Assembly: GCA_004335835.1 (NCBI GenBank)
Contig: RWJK01001949.1
Location: 1 to 64,000, forward strand
From: Scenedesmus sp. ARA3
Lineage: Eukaryota > Chlorophyta > Chlorophyceae > Sphaeropleales > Scenedesmaceae
Length of the DNA: 64,000 nucleotides
Direction: 5' to 3'
Made by a program: the position numbers and the translations under genes. This document shows, piece by piece, positions 20,305-32,087 of this stretch (within the stretch, counting starts at the first letter, position 1; each line of letters starts with the position of its first letter). Below the pieces are notes generated by a model that saw nothing but the letters and a program-made list of their open reading frames with translations, searched no databases and had not been told where the DNA came from.

Positions 20305-21582
20305 ATGAGCTGGTTCGATAGAGTGCTGGGGGTTGCCCCGCCTGGAAGCTCTGCAGCCGATGGAGGGGAGCAATTGCCTTTGCTTCAAGGCAGGGAGGCC
20401 AGTTATGCAGAGGTCCTGCAGTCGTCGCAGCAGCAGCCCGTAGAGACCGAGGTGGTCAGGGAGAGCTCCCTTAGCAGCAAGTCCAGCCACCATCGCTCTG
20501 TCGATGTGACAGCTAGCACCGACAGCAAACAGCAAGATGAGCTACGACTCAGCATAAAGCAGCCGTTAGGCCAGTTGCAGCAGCAAGCAGGCGCAGCAGC
20601 AGGTCCGCCGTTGCAGCAGAAGCAGCAGCAACAACAACAGCAGCCATCAAGCAGCAGTAGCGCGGTCAAGGCCACGCTGTTTGGTTTGACCAACCTCAGC
20701 AGCGTGGTGGCCATCGTGTTTGCAAACAAGCTAGTGCTGTACACGCACGACTTCCACTTTGCAGCCACGCTGACTTGGCTACACACCATCTTCACCACCA
20801 TTGGCATGATTGCCATGGCAGCTGTCGGCTTTTTTGAAATCAAGCGCGTGCCAGTCTCCAAATCCCTGCCAGTAGCGACAGTGTACGTGGGCTTCATCGT
20901 CCTCAACAACCTCAGCATACAGCTCAACACAGTGGGCTTCTACCAAATCAGCAAAATAGCCATCACTCCAGTGGTGGTGGCTATTGAATGGGCCTTTTAC
21001 AGCAAGCCAGCCTCACCTCGCATCCTGGCATCCATTGCAGTGCTGCTAACCGGCATCACACTGGCTACAGTAACAGACTCACAGGTGTCCAGCCGGCCCC
21101 TAGGCATGCTGGTTGCAGCCATCAACGTATGTGTCACAGGGCTGTACCAAGTCTGGGCAGGCACCAAGCAGCGGGAGCTTGGGCTGAATGGGCTGCAGCT
21201 GCTGCACCAAGTCGCGCCGCTGTCAGTGGCGCTACTGGCAGTGATGATTCCGCTACTGGAGCCAGTAGGGTTCATCAACCCGGGACCCGACACGGTGCTC
21301 GGCTATACCCTAACACCTGGAGCCGCATTCTGGATCATTGTGAGCTCTATGCTGGGGCTGGTTGTTACACTGTCAACATTCCTGTTCATTGGAGCCACCA
21401 GCAGCTTAACATACAATGTGGTGGGCCATATGAAGACGGTGCTGATTGTGGCAGGTGGTGTGCTGCTGTTTGGGGACAGCATGAGCGCCAAGAAGCTCGC
21501 AGGACTGGGCTGCGCCATGGCGGGGATAGTGTGGTACTCGCAGATCAAGCTGGGCGAGGCGAGTAAGGCAGGCAAGCAGTAG
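20305..21582 (+). CDS. SLC35E3-like nucleotide-sugar / triose-phosphate-type transporter
   Basis: An intronless 425-aa protein of the drug/metabolite transporter superfamily, TPT/NST branch. Residues 1-130 are a hydrophilic Ser/Gln-rich cytosolic tail with a poly-Gln run. Residues 132-415 contain about ten membrane helices. Family landmarks include the N-N-L-S-x-Q-x-N-T-V-G-F-Y-Q segment, the ensuing T-P-V-V-V-A-I-E-W helix start, L-Y-Q-V-W-x-G-T-K-Q-x-E-L, and near the end Y-N-V-V-G-H-x-K-T. These match SLC35E3 and the plant UDP-rhamnose/UDP-galactose and UDP-xylose transporters of the Golgi, which exchange a nucleotide sugar for a nucleoside monophosphate. Substrate cannot be assigned from sequence; a Golgi role in wall or glycoprotein synthesis is inference. 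The start is the first ATG after a long non-coding stretch. Being intronless among intron-rich neighbours, it may be a retrocopy. Its last 26 codons are duplicated just downstream. Confidence 0.85.
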   Translation: MSWFDRVLGVAPPGSSAADGGEQLPLLQGREASYAEVLQSSQQQPVETEVVRESSLSSKSSHHRSVDVTASTDSKQQDELRLSIKQPLGQLQQQAGAAAGPPLQQKQQQQQQQPSSSSSAVKATLFGLTNLSSVVAIVFANKLVLYTHDFHFAATLTWLHTIFTTIGMIAMAAVGFFEIKRVPVSKSLPVATVYVGFIVLNNLSIQLNTVGFYQISKIAITPVVVAIEWAFYSKPASPRILASIAVLLTGITLATVTDSQVSSRPLGMLVAAINVCVTGLYQVWAGTKQRELGLNGLQLLHQVAPLSVALLAVMIPLLEPVGFINPGPDTVLGYTLTPGAAFWIIVSSMLGLVVTLSTFLFIGATSSLTYNVVGHMKTVLIVAGGVLLFGDSMSAKKLAGLGCAMAGIVWYSQIKLGEASKAGKQ

Positions 21583-21695
21583 CAGCAGCGGCAGCAGCAG
21601 CAGCAGCGGCAGCAGGACTGGGCTGCGCCATGGCAGGCATCGTATGATACCTGCAGATCAAGCTGGGTGAGGCAAGCAAAGCAGGCAAGCAGTAG
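21505..21695 (+). repeat. Duplicated 3' end of the transporter gene
   Basis: The last ~78 nt of the coding sequence (21505-21582, from GGACTGGGCTGCGCCATGG to the TAG) recur at 21616-21693 after a CAG tract. In the copy a codon equivalent to Trp has become TGA and several other bases differ, so it is a decayed 3' UTR copy. Confidence 0.85.
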
Positions 21696-23489
21696 CAGCA
21701 GGGAGAACAGTAGCAGCAGGGTGAGTAGCAGCAGCAGGTTGAGCAGCAGCAGCAGTGGCAGGGTGCGCGGCAGTTGCTGGGAGCTGCTGCACCCACCACC
21801 AGCAGCAGCAGCTGCAGCAGCAGCAGCAGCGGCGGCAGGGTGTGCGCCACATGTAGGAGCTGCTGTGACCACCACAAGCAGCAGCAGCAGCAGGGTGCAC
21901 GGCGCCTGCTGGGAGCTGCTGTGATCAGCAACAGCAGCGGCAGGAGCGGCGGGATGAGCGACGCCTGTTGGAAACTGTGGTGATTACCAGCAGCAGTAGC
22001 AACAGCAGCAGCCGCGCAAGCGCTGTGCACGGCTTGCAGCAGCAACATCAGCAGCAGCAGAAGGAGCCGCTGCTGCAAGCAGTGCAGCAGCTGGATGTTA
22101 CTCTTGTTGTGCTGTATGCTGCACCGGTGTCGACTTGTTGCAGCAGCAGCAGCTGTGGGTGATGGGTGCCGTGGGCAGCGAAGTAGCGGCACATGCAGCG
22201 GCAGCCCGGCTGAGCAGCTGGGCCAGGCGCAACTCTGCAGCTTACTACAGCAGCAGCGGCGGCAGTGACATCGGCTGCATGGCAGGCGCGGCCTGCAGAG
22301 CACCGACAGGGCACCAGCAACAGGGTACTAGCTATGCCAGCAGGGATGCGGTGCAGCGGCGGCTGCTGCAGGACACTTCTCTGTCGATTTGTCAAGCTTT
22401 GTGTGCGTGGTTGTGTGCAAGGTCTGCAGCAGTGCACCTTGTTCTTCAGCGCCGATGGTGCATGGTGCGTGCCTCTGCGCGTAGCCGGTGCTTTGCCATG
22501 ATTGTAGTTCAAATGGGCTGCAATTCGTTGCATGATCACCGGTGACAGGTGCTTGCAGTGCGATGCGTACTGCTGCCGCATGCAGCACTGCTGGCATCTT
22601 GTTGCTTTCCATGCATTTCAGGGCTGTCACTTCGAAGGGACTGTCCCTGCAACCTGTAAAGTGCTTTCAACAAAAGATGGCTGATGTCTTCGACTTTCAC
22701 TTGCACCTTGGTTACTTGCTTGATGGGGTTATTGCCCACTGGGCATGTGGCACCTGCGGTACCACCGCACCAATGATGTTGCTTGGGCGGTCACTGCAAT
22801 AAGACTGGTGCGCATCACACCTGTGTGGCCCTTGTATGTACAACTGCCTCATGTTGCAAACAGCACCAGGAGACAGCCACGTAATCACGTCTCTCGTTGT
22901 GTGCACCGGGTGGTTGATGTGGGTCAACAACCACCCTCCATATCGTGACTTCGAATTCCGCACAGCCGGTCAAGCACAGCCTGACAATGTAATGTCAACA
23001 ATCAATATTTGAATACAACCCCGTGAATTTGCTTTAGATCTTCGAAGTTCGACAGCTACCAGGGTGCCATGATCTTCAACTTGTCCAACGCTTGGACAGG
23101 CAGAACTTCCTGCAAGCTGCACGTAATGGCCACACACGCGCTGATCATTGACCACAGAGGCACGTGGGTAGCGATCTTTTCTGTTGTGCATATGCGTATC
23201 GATGATGTGGCTGCTGCGTAGCCTGTTGCACTGCAACTGAGCGACACAACGGCTTCCGTCGTGAACCAAAACCGGCCTGCAACGTGCGACTCTCACTCGA
23301 AAAGCAAACTAACTCACTGAAAACTTTCATACAGCGTTGAGCTCTGCTCCTCCTGCACTGCTCGCGCTCTGTGCTGCCACCCCTGTCCACTTAGCTGCAG
23401 CAGCACTGCACGCAGACAGAGCCCCAGCTGCTGCTGCTGCTGCTGCTGCTGCTGACGCTGACGCTGACGCTGCTTGTTCCTGGAAGACA
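21696..23489. other. CAG-rich 3' flank and intergenic region
   Basis: 21696-22160 is a field of CAG/GCA tracts with a repeated 'gggagctgctg' unit (about 21778, 21909). A frame at 22135-22545 is open but has no family features. No gene is supported before the ATG at 23490. Confidence 0.45.
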
Positions 23490-25822
23490 ATGGCAACAGC
23501 ATCAGTCATTTCAGCTCACCTGCACCGCACCCATGGCAGCGACAGCTGGACTATCCCAGCAGAGCCACCTGGACAGGTTGACTATGGCGCAGACAAGGTC
23601 AAACCGCTGCGGCACAGGATAAGGCGACAGCTGCAGCAGGTTCTGCGGGTGAGCCGCTGCATCTTGCGTCATGCAGTACAATACTGGCCACACACATACA
23701 GCACATGGCTGCTGCCAGCCGTACGGTTCCCTTGTAGATTTGGAAGCATGCCATGCTCTGCAGGGTGCGTACTGCTTTTCAAAATCTCCCGCAGATGGAC
23801 AGCCGCTAGTCAATGCATTAAACGGTATGAGCCAATTTTGAAAAGCAGTACGCACCCTGCAATGCACGTGCCAGGCGCATGTGTGCTGCTGCGTGGGTGA
23901 CGTAGATGCCACAACAAGTAGATGCAACCGTTCAACGCGGTGCTGAACGTCAACTCATCTACCCAACTGATGTTGTGCTGCAGCTTGGCCAGAAGCCTGC
24001 ATTCCTCGCTGTTATGGCCCTAGCCATCACCACAGCAGTGCTGGCACGAAACCCCCCGCACCCAACAGCACATTCCCCCCACCATAGCAATATCACTCAA
24101 CATACTCAATCATTGTGTTACGTTTCACCCTGCAGCTGGGCCAGAAGCCTGCCTTTTTGGCTGTCATGGCCCTAGCCATCACCACAGCAACCCTGGCAAT
24201 GATGACTGTGCACGAGGCGCTGAATGTGGCAATCGACATCTCACCACCCAGAGCCGGCCTGCCCTGGCAGCAGCAGCAGCAGCAGCAGCAGCTGCAGCAG
24301 CAGTCTGGCAGGCTGTCCGAGGTTGTGCCGCACCGCTTGCTGCTGGCTACACACAACGTGAGTGCTGAGAGGCCTGCTGATTGTGTGCGCCAGCATCCAC
24401 ATACCGCGCCCTGCATGCAGACAGTAATTCTGCGGTTCTCTTGAGTGATTATCTCCTGGAGCTGTTACCGAATGACTGTGCATACATGTTGCCAAGGCGT
24501 GTGTGCTGTGTGTGTCTGGCCCTGCAAGTGCTGGCTTGGTACTACGCGCAGCAACCTGACACACTTTTCTGTGCAGTGCTTTGCATCTAGGAAATGCTGC
24601 TTAGATGATCCTGAGAGGTGCCTCCCTGGTGTATACTACGTAAGTAGTACTTGCTGGCTGATTGTGCAAACTGCTGTTTGTGTCTGGCGCTGCAGGTGCT
24701 GGCCTGGTACTACCCGCAGTATGACACCATGGAGGAGCTGCACAGGGGAGAGGTGAGGCGGCAACACACATAGCTGTTGCCGGCTGACATGGTGCTATGT
24801 TCGCATTGCTTACCGTCAGCACAGTAGTATGACACCATGGAGGAGCTGCACAGGGGAGAGGTGAGGCACCATACAATACGCGGCCAAGCCACCCTGCTGC
24901 TGCAGGCTATTGGGGAGTTGCAGCTCAGGCTGCAAGCACAGTAGTTGCTGCTATGTACAGCGTACTGCGCTTGAAAGACGTGTCTTTGTTGCACCTGTAC
25001 ACACCCACAGCGTGAACAGCGCTAGCCTAACTTCCTGCCAGGAGGTTGTGACAACCCACTGCTGCTGCTGGTGGTGGTGCTGCTGCTGCTGGTGCTGCTG
25101 CTGCTGCTGCTGCTGGTGCTGCTGCTGCTGCTGCAGGGTGTGCATTATGGTATGTTCCCTGGGGAGCCTGTGGCCGGCCACCCCCGCACGCTGTGGAACG
25201 TGCTGCGGCCCCACAACTGGCGGCCCACCAGCGAGCAGGAGCACCTGGTGCAGTTTGACGCAGACACAGGTGCGATGCCCAACATAACATGTCACAATTG
25301 CATCTGGAGGCCTGACAGCCCAAAACAACAGCCGGCACATCGGCCGCAGCGACTGCTTTTGCTTGTAAGCCCAAGCAGCCTAATAGAAGGTATTGTCACC
25401 GCAGTTTGCACCACCGCAGCACGTCCATCACAATGCATGCAATGACACGTTGTACAGGCCACCCAGCTTCAACCACCTGTGCATGCCAATGTGGTGATGA
25501 TTGTTAACTTGTTGGCGGCGGCTGCCCTGGCTGCAGGGATGGAGCTGGCGCGTGTGCAGCTGCCTGCTCGCTTCACTCACGATGCGGTGAGGCGGTGCTG
25601 CTGCTGATGTGGCAGCATGTGACACCTGAAAGCATATGATCGCCCTGCATGCCATGGCCGTGCCCAAGGCCAATTGATTTATGTTGCCGGCAGCCAGCTG
25701 GTTTGTGTGTATGTCATGCAGCAGCAAGCCCTGTTGCCAAACAACAGAGGCAGCAGTACGTTACTGCTGACTGCAGGGCAGGGCAGTGCTCATAGACTGA
25801 CAGGCTTCTGCTGGTGCTGCTG

Positions 25823-25861
<39 letters not shown>

Positions 25862-27780
25862 GCGTCGGTGCAGATCCGCATGGGTGAGCGCGTGTATGTG
25901 AGCAGCACAGGAGACGGCTCCATACTGGAGCTGTCATACCCAGGCATGAAACTGGTGCGTGATTGAGGAAACCGCAGTAGGCATCACCATCAGCAGCAGC
26001 TGTTGCAATGAAGAATGATGGCAGCCATGTCTTGCACGGCTGTGTCTGCCAGTTGGCTGGGGCATCAGTTGTTTGGACATGCACACTTTGCTATTGGGTA
26101 TTGACGCGACAGTGGTAAACAGCAGTGTGCACATACTTTCAGCTCACTTAGCAGAAGCTGCTGCACACAATGCGCCTGCATGAACAGAGTGCAGTTGCGT
26201 GCAAACGCTGACCTGCTGCCTGCTGCCTGCCCCGTTGCCTGCAGCTGCGCAAGATGCACCTGTTCAGCGAGGCAGACCACCCCAACACACTGGCTGCTGC
26301 TGACGATGATCATCTGTGGGTGATGCTGCACAACCTGGGCCCAGTGAGTGGCTGTGGACAGGCAGCACTTCTGAGGTCCTTGTACAACATTTGCCTTTGC
26401 ATTCCTGTGTCGGCGCTTTGATATGTCAGCAGGTCTACGCAAACGTTACTTAGAGATGCCATTGCTGTCAAGTGTACGACACACAAACACAATTTGCTGC
26501 CCTCCTGCCAGCCGACAGCCTGTACATGTAGCGCCTGACACACCCCTTGATGTAACACCTTGCATTACTGCTGATGTGCAGAGTGACCTGGTCAAGTGTT
26601 TGTGGGCCCTGCCAGCCCTCTCCATGAAGTCTGTCGCATCCGCAACACCTGAAACCCCATCTGAACAACAACCAACTGCACTGCCATGCCGCAGAGTGAC
26701 CTGGTCAAAGTTTATGTGGGCCCTTCCAGCCCTCCCCATGAGGTGTCCCGCATCCGCAACATTGGCAGCAAGGCACATGGCCTGGTGGCTTGGGGCAGGC
26801 AGGGGCAGCAGCAGCTCATTCTGTTGGACTCTGACAATGCTGCGCTAGTCAGTTTGGACCCTGCCACTGGTGATGAGGTGGAGCTGTGGCAGGTGAGGCT
26901 GGCCTGGTGTGACGCTGTTGTAGGTTTTGGTCAAGTGTGGGATGCAAGCAAAGAGCTGCACAGTGCAGGTGCATGCAGGGAAGTGCGCTGAAAAATTCGT
27001 TTTGTAGAATGGCTCCGCCCGGCAGGCCGGGGTGGCAGCAGCAGACGATAATCATGCTTGACTCTGACAATGCAGCGCTGCTCGGCCTGGATCCCTTCAT
27101 ACACTTGTGCATGTGCACACCTGTAGTGCTACCACACTTTGCTTACGACATAGCAGCATTGTGGTGCCGGCACAGTCCATGCACTCCATTGTGGTGCCGG
27201 CACAGTCCATGCACTCCATTGTGGTGCCGGCACAGTCCATGCACTCCATTGTGGTGCCGGCACAGTCCATGCACTCCATGCCGTGTTGCGTGCAGGTGCC
27301 AGAGGAGGGCAAGTTCCTGAAGGGCCTGGCAGTGCTGGACCACAAAGCAAAATGATTGCATTGTTGCCGACACGCTGCATGTATTGCTGCTATGGTGCCA
27401 GGTGCCAGAGGAGGGCAAGTTCCTGAAGGGCCTTGCCGTGCTGGATGATATTGCCTACTTTGGCATCACCACCTGGAGCCACAGGTGGGCAGGCAGCCTG
27501 TTTCAGGGAGGGCGCAGTTCCTTGTGGGTCCTGCTCTGAGAGGGTCTGAGAGCTTGGTACAGAGGACGGGTTTGAGAGGTTTGCACCTCAGAGTGAGGGG
27601 TGTGGATTTCCCCTGTGGCGTACTTGGTTTTGACATGAGAGGCAGCATAATTTGGAATCATACACAGTCTGGGGCTGCGTGGCTTTAGGTGCTGAGCAGT
27701 GCAAGCTTGCCTCAGGGCACCTGCACACACCTGCCAGTGGCATATCACCAGTGATATTTTCATGCCGCTGCTGCTTGCTA

Positions 27781-27837
<57 letters not shown>

Positions 27838-27887
27838 NNNNNNNNNNNNNNNNNNNNNNNNNNNNNNNNNNNNNNNNNNNNNNNNNN

Positions 27888-27947
<60 letters not shown>

Positions 27948-30900
27948 TCTTCAGGTCTGTGCGTGACAGTGCTGACAGCCATGGCGAGCTGGCCGCCTTT
28001 GACCTCATGAGGAACAAGCTGCTGTGGAGGAGAGTGGTGCGTGACAGGCACTGTGTTTTTGTGTTGTTTTCTTTTTCTATTCTTGTATTGTGTCTCTCGC
28101 GCCCATGTTTCATGCAGTGTCTGTCACATAGGGCCCACAGATGTTCATAGCCAGTTGTTCGATGCCCCTGATGAGTTGCAGCAACGTTATATGTACATGA
28201 TCGTCTAGTTAGCTGCCACTCAGCAACAAATAGTTGTCATTGGACGCCGTGGCATGCGCTTGAATGTAATAACAGCAGAACCAGGCATGGCAACTACAGG
28301 GCAAAGCCAGCTGGGAGACGGGCAGTGGCTGTGCATGCAGTGGCGGCTGGCCTCGGTCCCGGCCAAGCAAGTCCTTTGCACCGCGCAGCAGCCGGCATTG
28401 TGGCACGCATACGTGTTTGCGGTGCGATCGCTAGAAGCGGTCCCGCTTCTGGGCGTAGCACTTTGGTTCTATAGAACCAAAGGTAGCGCTTTGGTTCTAT
28501 AGAACCAAAGGCGAACAGCGCTGGTTTTCCAAGGAAAACCAGGCATAGCAAAAAGCACTTGTGGTGCACGCGTGCGCGGTTTCAATGCTGGCTGGTGGGC
28601 GGTGCCAAGCGCCTGATTGGGCGGGGCTGAGGCTGGCTGACATTGCTGTGCTGATTAGGCCAGACATGGCCACACTCGCCTGCCTCCTGGCATTACCGTG
28701 GCTTTTGCGATGCGGCTGCTGTGGGGCGTACGCTCCCTGCAGCGCTGCAGCGATCCCGATATAGTGCTGTGCCTGAAAACAAACGGTGTGGGTGGGCAAT
28801 TTGAAATCGCTGCAGAGCTGCTGCTGCCAGCAGCATGCAATGCTGTAGTGATGCATGCCACCCAAAACATGTGTTGTTTGCGCTTCAATTCATTTGAAAG
28901 TACAGATAGACATGTGGCTGGTCAGACAGAGCACATGCTGCAGTTACGGTTGCTCAACCAGTTGCTCGCAAGCTGTTCAGTCGCATAAGCATCAACTCCG
29001 CTGCTATCCTTCAGCCATACCCAGCGTGCTGCCGCCTGCTGCCGCCTGTTGTTGCTGCCTGCTGCCTGCTGCTGCCTGCTGCTGCCTGCCTAGGTGCACA
29101 CATCTGGGCTGCTCAACATCATTGGGGCACCCCACCTCGCCCCTGATAGCACATACGTGGCAACCTACACACGCACTCTGGTTCCGCCCACAGTAATGCA
29201 AGGTAGGTTGCACTGCTGCCCCAACATGTGCTACTAGCGTGTCCGCACGCACTTGAGGGAGAGCGGTGAGCCGCCACATCCCTTGATTGTCGCCAAGATT
29301 GCTGCTCCAGCTGTAAAGCCATAAGACAGCTGCTTTTGGTTTACACCAATTTGTTCATCCATACGTGCTTCAACCTTGAGATTGTTGCAATATACTGCAT
29401 CACAGCGGCAACACCCTGCGGCACAGCAGTGCTCAGCACCACCACCCGCATTTTCAATACATTCGCTGACCCTGCTCTTTTCACTCGCCCACACCCTGCT
29501 GCTCCACTTCTACCCCACCACACAGAAAGCGCCTACGCATCAGACACCACAGCAGCAGCAGCAGCAGCAGCAGCAGTGACAGCACTACAATCTATCACAG
29601 GACCCTCTGGACATCCAACTGCAGCAACATCAACAACAGCTGGCATACCTCACTCTCTAGCCACACTTCAAGTTGCACCAGCTTCCCACCTCAAGCCACT
29701 GGGACCCCTAGTGCTGCCAGACAGTGCAGCCATGGTGGATGCTGCTGTTGCACACCTGGCAGCAGCAGGGCACCACCCGCCACGCTTGGGGCCCACCAAC
29801 TACTGGAGCAGCGGTTGGCCCAGGTAAGCAGCACCATAATGCTGTACCTTAAAATGTAAGCGCTGAGGTTTGCGGCATGCAGTGTAGAGGTGCATCAGTC
29901 GAGCCGTTTTGCAAGTAGTGTTCCTGTGAACACAGCAGCGGGGCACCACCCGCCACACCTGGGGCCTACCAACTACTGGAGCAGCGGTTGGCCTAGGTGA
30001 GGGGCAGCACCCAACGCACGTCTATCAAAATCCCTGGTTATGCGTTGTTGATGCTCCTGTGGCAGCAGGCAATGCAGACGCATTGCGAGCCCAGTATGCT
30101 GGCATGTACGTGTTAGTAATGGCATGCCCTGCTAACCGTGCAGTTAGCAGCACAGTCCTCAGCACCACACTGATACTGCCTTTTTGCTGCTGCTGCCGCT
30201 GCTGCTTCTGCTGCTGCCGCCGCTGCTGCTGCAGGCTGGACATCGAGCCCAAGCTGACCAGCTATGCGGAGGCTGCAGGGCTGCAGCTGCCGCTGTTCCA
30301 TGCTGACATCAGCGCATTGAAAGCAAAGCTGCTGGCCATGCCCCCAGCCATGTGGAGCAAGGTGCGGCCTGGTTGTTGTGTATGTTGAAACAGCTGTGAT
30401 GATTGCTCATTGATAGAACTGCACACTGGTCCGCAAGACCACAGCTGTGCAGTTGTGCAGCTGCTCGCTGCAACTGCCTGCAGCTGACATGTAGAACGTA
30501 GCGGTCTACACAGCAGCCATACCAGCGCTGATGCATCAGCATTGAAAATCCGCCTCACTGGAAGCTCTGCATTACCCAGCCGTACTAATCAGTCTGCACT
30601 GGCCTATCCCATCTGCAGGAGGAGCAGGCCGTTAGTAATGCTGTCATGAACTGCCGCAACAGCAACATGGAGCGCTTCACCGACCTGTAAAAGCTCTTCT
30701 GCCGCCCTACTGGTGTTGATGGTGCTCAATGCTCGCCTGCAGGAGGAGCAGGCGGTTAGTAACGCTGTTATGAACGGCCGCAACAGCAACATGGAGCGCT
30801 TCAAGCCTGGGGTCGATGGCATGGTGCTGCTGTTCAGCGACAACAACGGAGAGGTTGTGTACCAGTTCCCATACTACGAGTACTTCAAGGCAGAGCTGGA

Positions 30901-32048
30901 GCCGCTGCTGCACGAGGTGAACAGCCCTTCTGTTATGCTACTGTTATGTTACTTTTGGAACATTCAAAAACACTAGTGAGGTGGTGTACCACTTTTCCTA
31001 GTATGACTACTTCAAGGCAGAGCTGGAGCCGCTGCTGCATGAGGTGGGCGGACCAAAGTTGTTGCGTGGTTGTGCGGTTGAATATCAGAAGCTAATCTGA
31101 CACATTGCACTGCCGCTGCTGCCTGCCGCCACCATTCTTGTCAACACTCTTCAAAGGCCACACCCTGGGTCCTTCGGACTTCTTCAACACTATGCACATT
31201 CAACCACCCCACATATTGTCCTGTTTTGTGTCTGCACATTCGCAGATCTTGGGTCCTGCGGATGCCCGCAACATCGTGCGCATCCAATTCGCCCTCATGA
31301 AGCCAGGCACCAGTGACATCCGATGATGTCTTGAGTCAAGCTGCACGTTGAAAACCGGTCCCTTGCAAAGCCTTCGGCTCACGCTGCGCTGCTGCTGCTG
31401 CTGCCTGCCGCCACCTTTCCTGCAAACACTCTTCAAAGGGCACCCCCTGGGTCCTGCAGACCCCCTCACTGTGCGCAATCAATTCGCTCACATAGTTGTT
31501 GTTTGTGTGTCTGCACAATTGCAGATTCTGGGTCCTGCAGACGCCCGCAACATTGTGCGCATCCAATTTGCCCTCATGAAGCCAGGCACAAGCGACATCA
31601 AGCTGCACGACGACACATGGACCCCTGCAGAACCTTCGACTCACTCTGCTCTGCTGCTGCTGCGTGCCGCCACCCTTCCTGCAAACCCTCATTACTGCGT
31701 GCATTGACTTCTTCCACACAAATCCACTGTCTGTGTATGCACATTCGCAGATCTTGGGCCCTGCAGACGCCCGCAACATCGTGCGCATCCAATTCGCCCT
31801 CATGAAGCCAGGCACCAGTGACATCAAACTGCACGTTGACAGCGGCGGCTACGCAAAGCGAGGCCACCGAATCCACGTGCCCATCATCACACACCCGCAC
31901 GTCTTGTTCGACGTATGCCCGCTTCCGGCGCCGCTGGAACAGCTGGCAGCCATCGGTGCTGCAGCTGCTGCTGATGCAGCTCCTACTCCTGCGGAGGCAG
32001 CAGCACTTGTGGCAGATACTGCTGGGTTGGATGCCCATGAAGATGACG

Positions 32049-32087
<39 letters not shown>

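Noticed and set aside
22135..22545. 136-codon plus-strand frame after the transporter
   Set aside because: No family pattern, it lies in a CAG-rich 3' flank, and it has no supporting splice structure.
28424..28431. GCGATCGC as evidence of cyanobacterial (HIP1) or plastid DNA
   Set aside because: Only two isolated sites were noticed in the window, both in nuclear gene context with introns.
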